NCBI GenBank assembly: GCA_001692895.1
Contig: KV748243.1
Coordinates: 813,248 to 877,247 of the forward strand
Reading direction: 5' to 3'
DNA: 64,000 nt
From: Cenococcum geophilum 1.58
Lineage: Eukaryota; Ascomycota; Dothideomycetes; Gloniales; Gloniaceae
Under the pieces are notes generated by a model that searched no databases, was not told the DNA's origin, and worked only from the letters and a program-made list of their open reading frames with translations. This document shows positions 24,201 through 35,559 of the stretch, one piece after another. Each line of letters starts with the position of its first letter. Position 1 is the stretch's first letter. A program made the translations under genes and the position numbers.

Positions 24201-25560
24201 AGGCTTATTATCTAAGGTTACAATAATAATAGCAAAGAGATAATTCTTATACAATCTCCTATAATTTAACGAGCTAGTTAGCGAGTTATTATTGCATTAG
24301 CTCCCTCTTTAATAAAGAATAAAATAGCAGTTTATTTATAAGATATTACTTAAGCCTATACCTAATTAGAGATACACCTTTAGCGCTTAATATTAGCATA
24401 CCTTCTAGAGTAAATTCGCTACTAATATCCTAAAGACACGATCATGGTTATGCTTAAGCCATTATATAGAATTGCAGAGGTAGAAACTCACTAGTAGGCT
24501 ATCTACAGCAAGCACCATAAAGAGAAGCTTTTAATAACTACTTCTATATTTAATCCCTGCTTCCTTATTATAACCATAGGAACCCTATTCGGAATTGTTG
24601 GTATATAAACTAATAATATAATTATCTTAGGAGACGACCAATTTTTAGCTCTTAAAGAGGATAAGCTAGTAAAGGCAAATCTTATAGTAAAGCTAAAGGA
24701 AAAGCTTAACTTAACAACACTATTACTCTTTAATAGATACATCCTCTCCCTAAATAAGGATTCCATTGCTTTGCGCTAGAAGGGTTAAGGTAAGAAGATT
24801 AATATTATTAACATTAATTCCCTAAAGTAAGGGTACGTGGAGCAACGCGCTCGCGAAGCTTATATTACTTCTATCTATTAACCTAAGGCTTTATTTAATC
24901 TCTCCGTTACCGCCTAACACTAGGAACTAACTAAGAATAATATTCTTACCCTAAATAAACGTCTTTTTTAGCAAATAAACCATCTTAATCGGGGACTACT
25001 CTATATACCTATTAATCTTCCTACTACTAAGCTCTTTATATTTATTAATAGATCGTTTATAAATAATAAAGATTTTAGCTCCTAGTTAGGATATAAGATT
25101 ATTATTACGAACGAATTTACTAAAGAGAATAACTTCATAATCTATAGCAATCTTATCCATTAGAGCTTAACTAAGAGTAAGCGTATTACTTAAAGTGTTT
25201 TAGCATTAGAGATATATAGAATAGTTAGCGGAGTTAATATAGTAATTACAATTAGAACTACCCTAAAGATAATTATAAATTAACTTAAACTTCTTGTTAT
25301 CCCTATAATCGTATACACCAATTTATTTTCCCTCTATAAGTATTTAGTTAAGCTCAGTACCACAAAAAAAAAGCGCCTTATAATTAATATTATGGCACTT
25401 TAGTAATCCTATAAGTGTTAAGAACTTTTTAAGATTTAATAGATTAATAACTAAGATAACCTAGTAGATATAATAATAAAGGCAAACCTAAATAAGGCAC
25501 TAGAGACGTTTATTAATATAAATACTCTATATATATAAGTTAAAGGTTAGGTTAAAAGGG
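21280..25560 (+). pseudogene. Ty1/copia gag-pol polyprotein (RIP-inactivated)
   Basis: Polyprotein for capsid, protease, integrase, RT and RNase H. A gag-like region is near 21280-22250. The protease reads SIILDTKAAGVSIVGEP near 22385-22435 (active Asp visible). The integrase reads HLIKYYHH near 22870 and YLGPPNQIVHNIGKNF near 23115-23165. The RT reads EINSLIIKGVFKFK near 24060, ITQAYT near 24345 (TAA for Q) and a GDD-containing block near 24630-24645. RNase H reads SSQLGYKIIITNEF near 25080. Many Gln/Trp codons are now TAA/TAG. The family is clear; exact ends and frame joins are approximate. Confidence 0.85.
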
Positions 25561-25595
25561 AGTCCCTAGAAATTTCTTAGTTATATAAGGTCTTA

Positions 25596-25646
25596 AGATA
25601 TCTAGAAACTTCAACCGGCGGTTAAAGTTATCTAATTAGTTAGATT
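25596..25646 (+). other. Shared ~51-bp palindromic 3' motif, copia copy
   Basis: AGATATCTAGAAACTTCAAC, then CGGCGGTTAAAGTTATCTAA, then TTAGTTAGATT. It lies just after RNase H and 275 bases before the 3' LTR. Confidence 0.85.
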
Positions 25647-25675
25647 CTGCAGACCCTAACTTAAACTAGCCAATT

Positions 25676-25704
25676 AGGATTTTCCATCCCCGGGATAGAA
25701 AATC
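25676..25704. other. Palindrome in copia 3' region
   Basis: ATTTTCCATCCCCGGGATAG followed by AAAAT folds as a stem-loop with an ATCC/GGAT inner stem. It lies between the shared motif and a block (ATTGGCTCG, GCTAGCGCCTTAGC; 25709-25742) that also occurs inside the chromovirus LTR. Confidence 0.6.
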
Positions 25705-25920
25705 GCTATTGGCTCGCTTACCGCTAGCGCCTTAGCAGCCCTACTAATAAAATACCTACCCATAACTTATAAGCAAGAAAGCACCACGTGCTAAAAGGCA
25801 AATTTTAGGACAGCAAGACTTATATTATAATAGCAATAGTAAGTAAAGAGAATTAATTTTTATTCCGCTAGTTAAGCGGTATATATATATAGATGGCAAC
25901 CATAAAAGAAGAGTTACCAG

Positions 25921-26142
25921 TGTTGGGAATAAAGGCAAATGGTCACTATATAAGGCATATTACCGTCACGTGTAGCAAGTTGCCGTTACGTGCAGCAAGT
26001 TGCCATCACGTACCGCCGTGGCACTAGCGTAGTAAGGAACCTTAAGTTCCTTACCCCTTTCTTTAAGAAGAAAACAGAACAGAACAATTATTATACTATC
26101 TACGAACCGTAGCTACGTGATATCCCCCTTGTGTAACTAACA
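25921..26142 (+). repeat. Copia 3' LTR
   Basis: 222 bp, TGTTGGGAAT...TAACTAACA, followed by the target duplicate AATTT. Confidence 0.9.
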
Positions 26143-26329
26143 AATTTAAAGGAGGGATTAGCCTAATTAAAGGCTCTAATTATATTTAAACGGTAGTTAT
26201 CTAGGGTACCCCCCTAGAAGGCTTTAATTTAATTTAGTAATAGGCCAATATTAAAGCTCTAGTTTATTTAATTAATTAATTAATTAAATTAATTATAGTA
26301 TTTGCTGGCTAGTTATTTAAATAGTTATT

Positions 26330-26860
26330 ATCTAATTCTAGTAATAGTTATTTAGTTCTAGTAACGGTTATTTAGTTCTAATAATAATTATCTAGTTTTA
26401 GTAACGGTTATCTATTCTAGTAATAGCCGTTTATTCTAGTAACGGTTATCTATTCTAGTAATAGCTATCTATTCTAGCGACGGCCATCTATTTTAGCGAT
26501 AGTTGTTAGTTTTAGGGACGGCCGTCTTATTTTAGTAGCGGTTGTTAGTTTAGGGACGGTCGTCTAGTTCTAGCGACAGTTATTTAGTTCTAGCAACAGT
26601 CGTCTAGTTTTAGCGACGGTTGTTTAGTTCTAGCAATAGTTGTCTAGTTCTAGCGACGGTCGTCTAGTTCTGGCGACAGTTGTCTAGTTTTGGCAACGGT
26701 TGTCTAGTTTTGGCAACGGTTGTCTAGTTTTGGCAACAGTTGTCTAGTTTTAGCAACGGTTGTCTAGTTTTGGCGACGGTTATTTAGTTCTAGCGATGGT
26801 CGTTTAGTTTTAGTAACGGTCGTCTAGTTCTAGCGACGGTTGTCTAGTTCTAGTAATAAT
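26330..26860. repeat. 20-bp minisatellite
   Basis: About 25 units close to TCTAGTTCTAGCGACGGTTG. They are in exact 20-bp register from about 26640, with shorter variants at the left. RIP-type variation separates units. Confidence 0.9.
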
Positions 26861-26999
26861 CCTCTACTAGCTCCCGTTCTGGTGCCTCCCTAAGTAGGAA
26901 GGATATAAGGAAGAAAGGGTAAAAAAAATAAGGTAGCTATATAGGGGATATACTTAGCAGAGGTATATATAAAGGCTATTAGGAATATAGCGGGGACCT

Positions 27000-27430
27000 A
27001 ATAGTAATATATATCGCTTTATATAGACTTTTATATAGAGCTTTATATAGAGTTTTATATAGAGCCTTATATAAAGCTTTATATAGAGCTTTATAGGGGG
27101 CATTACTTAAGGGAGGCGTTCCTATTAGGAACGTATTAGGATAATAGTCCTATTAGGAACGCATTAGGATAATAGAGTCCTATTAGAAACGTATTAGGAT
27201 AAAAGAGTTTTATTAGGAACGTATTAGGATAATAAGGTCCTATTAGAAACGCATTAAGAATATTTTAGAATAGTAGGGTCCTATTAGGATCGTATTAGGA
27301 TAGTTGGTTCCTATTAGAAGCCTATTAGGACAATTAGGAAAATTAAATCCTGCTAGGAGCCTACTAGGAGCCTATTAGGACGATTAAGACAATTAAGAAA
27401 ATTTAAATCCTATTAGGAGATCTCTAAGAT
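27000..27430. repeat. Short tandem repeats flanking element E
   Basis: 27000-27095 repeats TTTATATAGAGC about six times. 27115-27430 repeats words like CCTATTAGGAACGTATTAGG at about 30-40 bp spacing. No gene. Confidence 0.75.
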
Positions 27431-27439
27431 CTTAGTACC

Positions 27440-27479
27440 CTAATAAAATGCTAATATAGGAACTATAACGGGTACGGAA
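27440..27479 (-). pseudogene. Element F, RT continuation left of element E
   Basis: On minus, the frame joins 33502 across element E: the RT block ITF-R-TRYSSY runs from one side to the other. F then ends against the minisatellite DNA, so its 3' half is missing here. Confidence 0.6.
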
Positions 27480-27754
27480 CGTTAGCGACTTAGTTAATTA
27501 AGGTATAAGTACGGTAAAAGGGACGCGTAAGCCTATATAATTGGTAGTTTATAAATAAAGATCTAAAGCTAAAGAAAGGAAAGAAGATAGAGGGCGGCGC
27601 CGCTTGACGTTATATACGATCCTTATTACGTAATAGCAACTGTCTAAAACTGTATAAAACTGTCTACGACTATTTGCGACTGTCTGCGACTATTTGCTAT
27701 AATCCACTAATATCTATTAGCTATAATCCGCCAGTTTCTATTAGTGCCGTAACA
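27480..27754 (-). repeat. 3' LTR of element E
   Basis: 275 bp, ending GCCGTAACA on plus. Matches 33222-33496. Confidence 0.88.
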
Positions 27755-27799
27755 TTACCCCCCCTCTAAAAAAGCCTGCCCTTAGGCTTTGTACGTCCG

Positions 27800-30700
27800 T
27801 ATTATGTCTATAGGGTATTCTTATCTTTATACTTAATAGGCAGTTTATTATCTTCGCTATTCTAGTACTCTATTTACTTATTAAGGTACTTTAGGGGTCT
27901 GGGTTTATTAGAGTAACGACTATAAAATTCCTAAAGCTTATAGGGACTACCTATAAAGTTCTATATAGGGTACTAAGTAGGGTCTAGGTTGTACCCCTTC
28001 TAACTAACACGATATTTTAACGTTCCCCTTATAAGTTTATAGGCTAGTATTTCTTTAATTTCCTATTTATTGTCGCTATTAATTTAGATTAGTAGGGGAG
28101 GTTTATTCTTTTATCTAGGTAATAGGTCATTTGCAGCTTTTTATAGTTTATCTAAAGAGAAAATAGGGTAAACTTTAATTAAATCTGGGAGCTTTACTTT
28201 ATATACGTTACCTATCTTTTTAAGAACCTTATACGGTCCTACTATCTAATAGTCTAGCTTATAGCTAGGTCGTTCTATCTTTTAGTTCTTTATTATAACC
28301 TAAACTATATCTCCTACGGCAAAGTTAGGCTCTCGCCTATGCTTATTTATCTACTATTATATTAATTTTTAGGCCTTTTCTAGATTTGTATAGGCTACCG
28401 TCTAGGCTTCTTCTAAGCGCTTAGTGTACTACTAGGCTTCCTTATAAAATAGCTTTTTATATATAATCTGGGGTCCTTCTAGTCTTTCCTAGTTAAAGCT
28501 TATATAGGGTAAGTAGCCTATTTCTAGCTGGATAGGGGCAAATCCTATAGAGTTATAAGGTAGGGTTGCTTAGGCGTAGTTTATTAGGGGTAATAGTTTA
28601 GCCTAGTTATCTTAGAAGAAGTTAATAAAGGGCCGAAGTCTCTAGTCTAAGTATTAATTTATAATTTCCGTCTAACTATTTATCTAGGGGTGGTATACTA
28701 TAAAAAGCTTTAGCTTAATGCCTAAGATCTAGGTAAACTTATTCTAGAAAGCCGAAATAAATTACTCCCTATAATCAGATATAATAATATCTAGTAGTCT
28801 GTAAATTCGGTAGACGTAATAGATATATAGTTAGGCCGCCTCTTTAACATTAATATTTTTATAATAGGGGATTAAGAACGGGTGCTCACTAAAGCGGTTA
28901 ACTAGGATTATAACTATATTATATCTATTACGGTCTATAGGTAGTTTATAGAAGTCTATAAAGATATACTGCTAGGGGCGTTCTAGTATTAAGAGTGGTT
29001 TTAATAGTTCTAGGGTCTTATCTCGTGGAATTATAGATCTATAGTAGTTGTTAGAGTTCCGTATATAGCGGTTAATATTTATAACTATTTCGGGCTAGTA
29101 GTAGCGGTCGCTAATAATCTTATAGGTCTTATTTTTTTCTAGGGTAGGCCGTAGAGACCTAGGTATAAGCTTCGGCAATAAGCTAGGTCTATAAGTTTTA
29201 TTCCTTAGCTACTACTAGCCGTTTCTAGTGCTTAAGTAGTCCGTTTTTAAGGGACTATAGGCTAGTAACGTTCTTTACCTTTTTATAGTACTTCTATAGA
29301 GAGGGGGTCGTTTAGTTAGCCTATAGTAGTTTATTAATAAGGTTAAGTTTAGAGGAGTTAATAAAATATATCTTAGCGCCTAAGGAGTTTATACTTAGTT
29401 CTGCCCGTATCTAGGGGTTAAGGTATTCTAGTTGTAGTAACGTTTAGGTCTATAATAAGATCTTTACAGCCGTCTGGTTATCTAGGTCTTACTTACGCCT
29501 TATAAAAGCGTCCGCATAGTTTGTAGCGCCTAGTCTATATATAATTAAGAAGTTAAACTAAGATAGGGTATCCGCCTAGCGTNCCTACTAGGCTATAAGG
29601 GCCTTAGTTNTTATAAAGNATTNNAGGGCCTTATAATCTAAAACTACCTTAATCGGCTTAGGGGTCCCCTTTAGCTATATACGCTAGTGCTAAAAGCTAG
29701 AGATAATAGCTAACATTTCTTTATTATGGATATAGTAGATTAGCTCAGCATCTATTATAGTCTTTAAATAGTATATAATAGGGTGCTATTCTCCGTCCGA
29801 TTGTTTCTAAGAAAAAATATTAGCTATTACGCCGTTTAAGGCATTAGTTTCTAGCATTAAAGGCTATTCTAGATTAAAATAGGTAGGTAGGGGAGCCGAT
29901 ACTAGCCGTTTCTTAAGCTTATTAAAGGCCTACCTATATATAGCGTTAAAGTAAAAGAGCTAGTCTTTTCTAGTAAGACGGTTAAAAGGCCAGGCGATCC
30001 TACTATAGTTCTTAATAAAGTATTAGTAGAAGTTACAAAAACCTAAAAATAATTATACCCCCTTTACGGTCTATAGGGGTGCCCACTAGTTAATTACGGC
30101 CGTTTTCTCTAGGTTGGTTTTAATTCCGTCTATACTAATAATAAAACCTAGGTACTTTATACATTTAACACTAAACTCTAACTTCTTAATGTTAATCTAG
30201 AGGCTAGCCTTATAGAGCCATTATAGGACTTTATAGACGTGCTCCTTATATTCTAGCTTATTCTTAGAGTAGATTATAATATTATCTAAATAGGCCGTAT
30301 AGAAGTTGTTAAGGTAGTTAAAGAGTATATTATTTATATACCGCCGGTATATAGCTAGTCCGTTAGTTAGTTTAAAAGGAAGTACCTTATATTTATACGT
30401 TCCGTAATAGGTTTAAAATATAGTAAAATCTTTAGACCTAGGGTTTATTCTAATTTAGTAAAAGGCCTAGCGGATATTAAGCTTTATAAAGACCTTAGCT
30501 CTACTTATTTAGGCTAGAGTCTTATTAAGTAGGAATAGTAGATAGCGGTTCTTATGGGTTATATTATTAAGCTTATAGTAGTTAATGCAGAAGCAGAGTC
30601 CTCTATTTAGCTTTTTAGTAAAAAAATAGGTAAGGTAAAAGGGGCTTAGCTAGGCTTAATAAAGCCCTTATTTAGGTTATTAATAANATACTANTTTATA

Positions 30701-33180
30701 GCCTNNAATTTNGTAATANACTNCTTATANNNGGGGCTAAAGCTAAGGGTNTTTTCCTTACCCTGCTTAATCTTAATCTTATAGTTATATAGTTAGTAAG
30801 GTAGAAGTATATTAGACACTACTTTGGAGAATATATCCTTAAATTTCTAGTATTAATAGGGTAGCTTTTATTCTACTAGTTCCTTATTTATAAGCTCGCT
30901 TTCTTATTTACTAAGCTCGCTTTCCTTTTTTTTAATTATTTAATTAATTTTATATAAGCTCGTCGTAAAGGTAATAATATTAGGCTGAACTAAGTTCTAG
31001 TAGAATCCTACGGCACTAATATAGCAGATATTAACTAGTAGGAGGTCCGCTAGTTTCCTTATATCCGTTTTCCAGATCATATTTTGCGGTTTAGGGTTTA
31101 TAATCTTTCTTAGCTCCTATTTTATTTTCTATAGATTATTCCTTTAATTTATTAGTTTAGTATAACGTTTAACGTCCCTTACTATTCTTTATAGCTATAT
31201 AGGTCCTAAGCTCTCTATAGGGGGCTTTTTTAGGTTACTGCTAACTTCCTAGGTCTTTAATATGGGTGGCGTAATATAGGTAGTTTGGGGGCAATGTAGT
31301 ATACAGATCCGTTGCGAATTAAGCTATATATCTTTCTTAAAGGCCTAGTCCCTACGTATAGTATCGGCCTAGTAAATAGTATTAATCTAGGGCCGTATAA
31401 GGTTTTTTATTATAATACTAATTTCTTTTATAAAGGAAGGGGTTAGGGGTAGGATTTTAGGCCAGATAAGCCGTCTACTCTATACGTTAAGCTATAAGCC
31501 TAAATTGGCTAGCTATTTTCGCCCTAAGATTATATTATAGCTACCTAGGTCCGTAATAAGGAAGGGGATATTATATTACCTTCGTCTATTAATATGGAGG
31601 TAAATCCGTAAGATAGTTATAATAGGTAGCCCTATCCACCCGTTATACCTACGGATAGGAATTAGTTTAGGCAGTTCTTTAATAGGTATATTTAGAAAGT
31701 TAGCTAGCTTTACAGCACATTAGGTATCTATTAAGATAAAAATATTTACTCTAAAGTTAGCTAAAGTAAAGGTTAAAACTTAGTATCTATTACAGAATAA
31801 AGTATAAGGGATAGTGTAGCTTCTTTTACTAACTAGCTAACCCAGATTAATATCTAATATATTAATCCCTTTTAACCCTAAAAAGGAGTCTTCCTTTAGG
31901 GTTCCTCTTTTTCTAACTCTACGCTATTTTCCTAGATTAATAGAACCTTGTCCACCTTTACGTTTATTAGGCAATTCTTTATATAGTAGCCTTTCTAACC
32001 GTAAGAGAAGTAAGCTCCTTAATTACTAAGGGCCTATATATAGGGGTTGCTATATATAGGCCAAGCATTCGCCGGATTTATGGTAGGACTAGCTATATAG
32101 CTAGCTGCTAAATTAGCGGCGGGCTATATAGGTGGTACTATAGAGGTTACTAATTATACTAGGGCGTTGCGGGCTATTCTTATATTACTTATAGTCTAAT
32201 TTAAAGGGTTTCTGGCTTTATACCGTTTGGCACGTACCTTAATTTAGTAAAAGCCTTAGTTAATAGCTAAGCACTAATCCGTAAGTTCCTTTAGCGTCTA
32301 TATAGTAGTAAAAACTAGTAGTACAGCTCGCTATAGGTCTAGGGTAAGCTTGTTAAATAGGTCTAGTATTAAATCTTCCTAAGGAATTTAAGCCTAGCCT
32401 ACTAGGTGTAGAAAGCGGGTCTAAAAAGCTAAAAAGGTCTCTGTCGTTTTTATATTTAGGCTTTTATAATTAAGTTAGGCGTTTTATACTTTAAAGGGGT
32501 CCTTATAAATAGAAGATAGGTAAATAATTATCTCTTCTTTAGAGAGGAAGGGATTCGCTAAGTCTTATACATACTATAGACGTAGGTGCGTCTATACGTC
32601 CCTACCGGTATAGCCGAAGATATAGGCTATTTTAGCCTAAGCGGTAGGGAAGTAGTCCATATTAACTTTAAGCTTATCCTATAATTAAAGCTTCTAATTA
32701 TTAAATATAGGGTTAGTTCCGTCTATAAGCAACAGGGGGTTTATAACCTTTATAGACCGCAATAATACTAATACTATATATTAGGCTAGAGCCTTAAGGA
32801 CTATAGTAAGTCTCTAGGTATCTAATAACTCTTTACTAGGTATAAGGGGTTCTCTAGCTTTAAACAGCTCTTAAAGTTATTTAATTTTAGCGTTAGCTGC
32901 TATAAGCTCTACCTAGGAGTTTAAGTTAGTTACTATTTCACCATTAAAGATATTTAAGGGTCCTACGGCTGCTTTACCGGCCTCTATAGTTCTTAGTATA
33001 GTAATATAGTTATTAGGGTAACTTCTAATAGGATTCTATAGGGGTTTTAGTCTATATGTGTTCTATAGGTCTTATTATTCTTTTCTATTCTTTTAGTTTT
33101 ATTTTGTTTTTTAAGTTCTAGTAATAGTCTTTAGGTCTATTTCTATATTCTATTCTTATTTATAGTCTATAAATATTTTT
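27800..33180 (-). pseudogene. Gag-pol of Ty3/gypsy element E (RIP-inactivated)
   Basis: Read on minus: gag at about 31900-33180, protease near 31400-31700, RT near 29900-31000, RNase H near 29600-29900, integrase near 28300-29300 and a chromodomain-like tail near 27830-28060. The RT catalytic box reads AYLDNIIIYS near 30265-30300: the second Asp of YLDD has become Asn by a G-to-A change, as RIP would give. Stops are mostly TAG/TAA. The chromodomain-like end, known to steer integration to heterochromatin in related elements, fits its position in a repeat-dense block. Domain limits are approximate. Confidence 0.82.
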
Positions 33181-33209
33181 AAGTTCCTTCTTAGGAAGAA
33201 AAGTAGACG

Positions 33210-33219
33210 AGCTTTAGAT
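33210..33219 (-). promoter_or_regulatory. Self-primer binding site of element E
   Basis: On minus, ATCTAAAGCT starts 2 nt after the 5' LTR. The LTR carries AGCTTTAGAT on minus (plus 33303-33312), an exact 10-nt complement. Confidence 0.7.
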
Positions 33220-33221
33220 AA

Positions 33222-33496
33222 TATTAGCGACTTAGTTAATTAAGGCACGAGCACAGTAAAAGGGACGCGTAAGCCTATATGATTGGTAGTCTATAAACGA
33301 AGATCTAAAGCTAAAAAAAGGAAAAGAGACAGAGGGCGGCGCTGCTCGACGTTATATATGATCCTCATTACATAACAGCGACTGTTTGGAACTGTATGAA
33401 ACTGTCTGCGACTATCTGCGACTGTTTACGACTATTCGCTATAATCCACTAATATCTATTAGCTATAATCTACTAGTTTCCACCAGTGCCGTAATA
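33222..33496 (-). repeat. 5' LTR of element E
   Basis: 275 bp, same length as the left LTR, with transition differences (TAGTCTATAAACGAAG against TAGTTTATAAATAAAG). Confidence 0.88.
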
Positions 33497-33501
33497 CGGA
33501 A

Positions 33502-34508
33502 CGTTATTAAATCTTTAAATATAGGGTCTATCCTAATTTAGTAGAAAGCTTAGCGGATATTAAGTTTGGTAAAGATCTTTGCCTAGCTTAGACATATAAG
33601 GGTCTTGTTAATTAAAGGAATAAAGTACTAGTCCTTTTAAGTAATAGCGTTTAGCTTTTAATAGTTAATACAAAAACAAAGGCTTTTATTAGGCTTTTTA
33701 TAAATAAGATAGGGGAAGTAAAAGGGGCTTAACTTGGCTTAATAAACCCTTTATCCAAGTTATTAATTAAGTACTACTTTATTACTTTTAGCTTATCCGT
33801 TAATTATTAGTAGAGGGGGCTATAGCCTAGCAAGTTATTAGTTTCTAATTAAATCTTATAATTATACGTCTAATAAAGGGGTAACTTATCTAAGGCCGCT
33901 TTTAAGAATATATCCTTATAATCTATATAAATAGTAAAAAGAAGGCGTTTAACTAGTTCCATATCAGTTTCCTTAGCCAGCATTTCCTCCCTATTATTAA
34001 TAATTTGGTTAATCTTATATAGGCTTATTATAAAGACCTTATTATCCTTCTAGTATATATTAAAGTAAAACGCTATAGCGCTAATTACGGCAATATTTAC
34101 TATAGGGGGTTTATATAATAATAATGGTATATATAACCTTAGGGGCTTCTAGGGTACTAGCATTATTATTACTTCTTTTAGCTCCTATTGCATTTTTTAG
34201 AGGTTATCCCTTTATCCTATTAATACGTTCTTTTCTATACCGGTTAGATTTACGCAACTTAGATATTATCTATATTACTCTCTATCCCGCTTTTATATAT
34301 AGAGTATCTTTATTAATATAGAGTTCTTTCTAGCTTCGCGGCGGGCGTCTTCTTAGGTAAAGGCTAGGTTACAGGCCCGGACATCCTACTAGTAGGTAGG
34401 GTTAGCCTTTACGGCTAGTGTCTTATAATTAGTTTAGATTTCCCTAATAAATAAGGGTAGTTTTAGTCTATCCTCTAGCTAAATAAATTATCTTTATTAT
34501 ATATTTAG
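33502..34508 (-). pseudogene. Element F: RT N-terminal part and protease-RT linker (RIP-inactivated)
   Basis: Minus frame reads APFTSPILFIKK and LCFCINY near 33670-33740, then IFTKLNIR (RT D-box with Asp to Asn) near 33570-33600; these are the RT fingers and palm of a Ty3/gypsy element. It joins 27440-27479 across element E and 35560 across the 1-kb LINE-tailed element. Further toward 34500 the linker to the protease is eroded. The small plus-strand hydrophobic ORF at 34124-34321 is antisense noise. Confidence 0.75.
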
Positions 34509-35545
34509 GGCCGTCGAAATCGGACTCTGCACCTGTACGTAGTGACGGCTACGAACCTAGTCTTCGAAGTTTAGATCCAGAGCCAACGCAGAGACGTCGC
34601 ACAGCGTGCGGACAGGACCTGGTGGTGGTTATGGGCGTTAAGGGCGGTGGTGAAAAAATTTTGGATGGTGAGATCTTAAAAACCACTACTATTGGCTCTC
34701 TACAAACGACGACTACTATACTATTCTCCTATCTAAGGCACCTGTACGATCCAACATGGATACACAGTATTCAATAACATCCCCCGTCCCCCAGTAGAAA
34801 GTATTAACGACCTCACATCGACGTACAAACAAACCGCGAATGAATAAACGAACGAGCAAATATACGGCCCCTCCTAACCCCTAGGGCGATCGCCCGCGGA
34901 GCATGCGGTCACTTGCCGTACTGCTATAATACTACTAAACTGGCAACCGGATAACCCCGTACGGTTTTCCTTGTCTCCTCTTAACGGAGTGGTGCCCTTA
35001 GAGAGGGCCTAGTGACTGGGGCCTAGGCATAAAAGATACTCAGATATACACACACACATCCCGCTTTTGTGTTTAGTATTAGGATAGTAAAACGAATAAA
35101 TCCCCCTTACGCCTTCGATAGGCCTTAGGGGGGGGGAGGCATGGCGTATATAGCAAATGGTAATGGTTAACAAGAGATAGTATATAGGGGGTGGTCAAGA
35201 TATGGGACATAACCACAAGTATACGGCAATCGAACGGTAAGGCCTAGCTAGGACGTAGTGAACCCTAGCTTTAGATAAGCTAGAGAAGGAAGCAGTGGTT
35301 CCTAAGGAGTTTAAAACATCCAAGGAGGAGGATAAGTAGTAGGCCCGCAGGGCCGCTGTTACGTACAGGCATGGCAATTCGGGGTTTTTCATCCTACTAA
35401 GGTGGCTTATAGGGTTTTTCCTCCCCCAACATATTAGGGGTTTTCTTCCTGTAAATTTACAAGTTTCCCCTGTGTACGGAGTAGTCTGCGTAGGCCGCAT
35501 AGGATCCGTATCAGACGTTAAGCAATGAATTATTATTATTATTAT
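34509..35545 (+). mobile_element. ~1.04-kb non-autonomous element with LINE-type (TTA)n tail, not RIPped
   Basis: The 14-bp target duplicate TATTATATATTTAG (34495-34508 and 35546-35559) bounds an element ending in (TTA)n. Its last ~250 bases match the 3' UTR of the LINE at 1-4987 (shared GCAGTGGTTCCTAAGGAG and GTCTGCGTAGG blocks), but its first ~770 bases encode nothing I recognise. It keeps normal CA/TG content, unlike all DNA around it. Either an internally deleted LINE or a SINE-like parasite using the LINE's tail. It is inserted in the protease region of element F. Confidence 0.8.
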
Positions 35546-35559
35546 TATTATATATTTAG

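Larger units (their letters stand above)
20067..26142 (+). mobile_element. Complete Ty1/copia LTR retrotransposon (6076 bp), RIP-degraded
   Basis: Two 222-bp LTRs, TATTGGGAAT/TGTTGGGAAT to ACTAACA, with target duplicate AATTT at 20062-20066 and 26143-26147. The internal plus strand encodes gag, protease, integrase, RT and RNase H in copia order. It sits in a ~360-bp tandem repeat. It carries the palindromic 3' motif and an LTR-like block otherwise typical of the chromovirus here. Confidence 0.93.
27480..33496 (-). mobile_element. Ty3/gypsy chromovirus E (6017 bp), RIP-degraded, inserted in element F
   Basis: Two 275-bp LTRs (27480-27754 and 33222-33496) and target duplicate CGGAA (27475-27479, 33497-33501). 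A polypurine tract next to the left LTR (CCCCCCTC on plus) shows minus orientation. The pol region is homologous to copies A/B. Scattered N calls lie at 29583-29623 and 30688-30751. Confidence 0.92.

Noticed and set aside
24503..24766. Minus-strand 87-residue ORF
   Set aside because: It is antisense to the copia reverse transcriptase; RIP leaves the opposite strand open by chance.
34124..34321. Hydrophobic plus-strand ORF resembling a small membrane protein
   Set aside because: It is antisense to element F, and AT-rich RIPped DNA readily gives Leu/Ile/Tyr-rich frames.
35195..35500. 101-residue minus-strand ORF
   Set aside because: It lies in the 3' tail shared with the LINE and is not conserved as protein in the other copy at 4760-4960.
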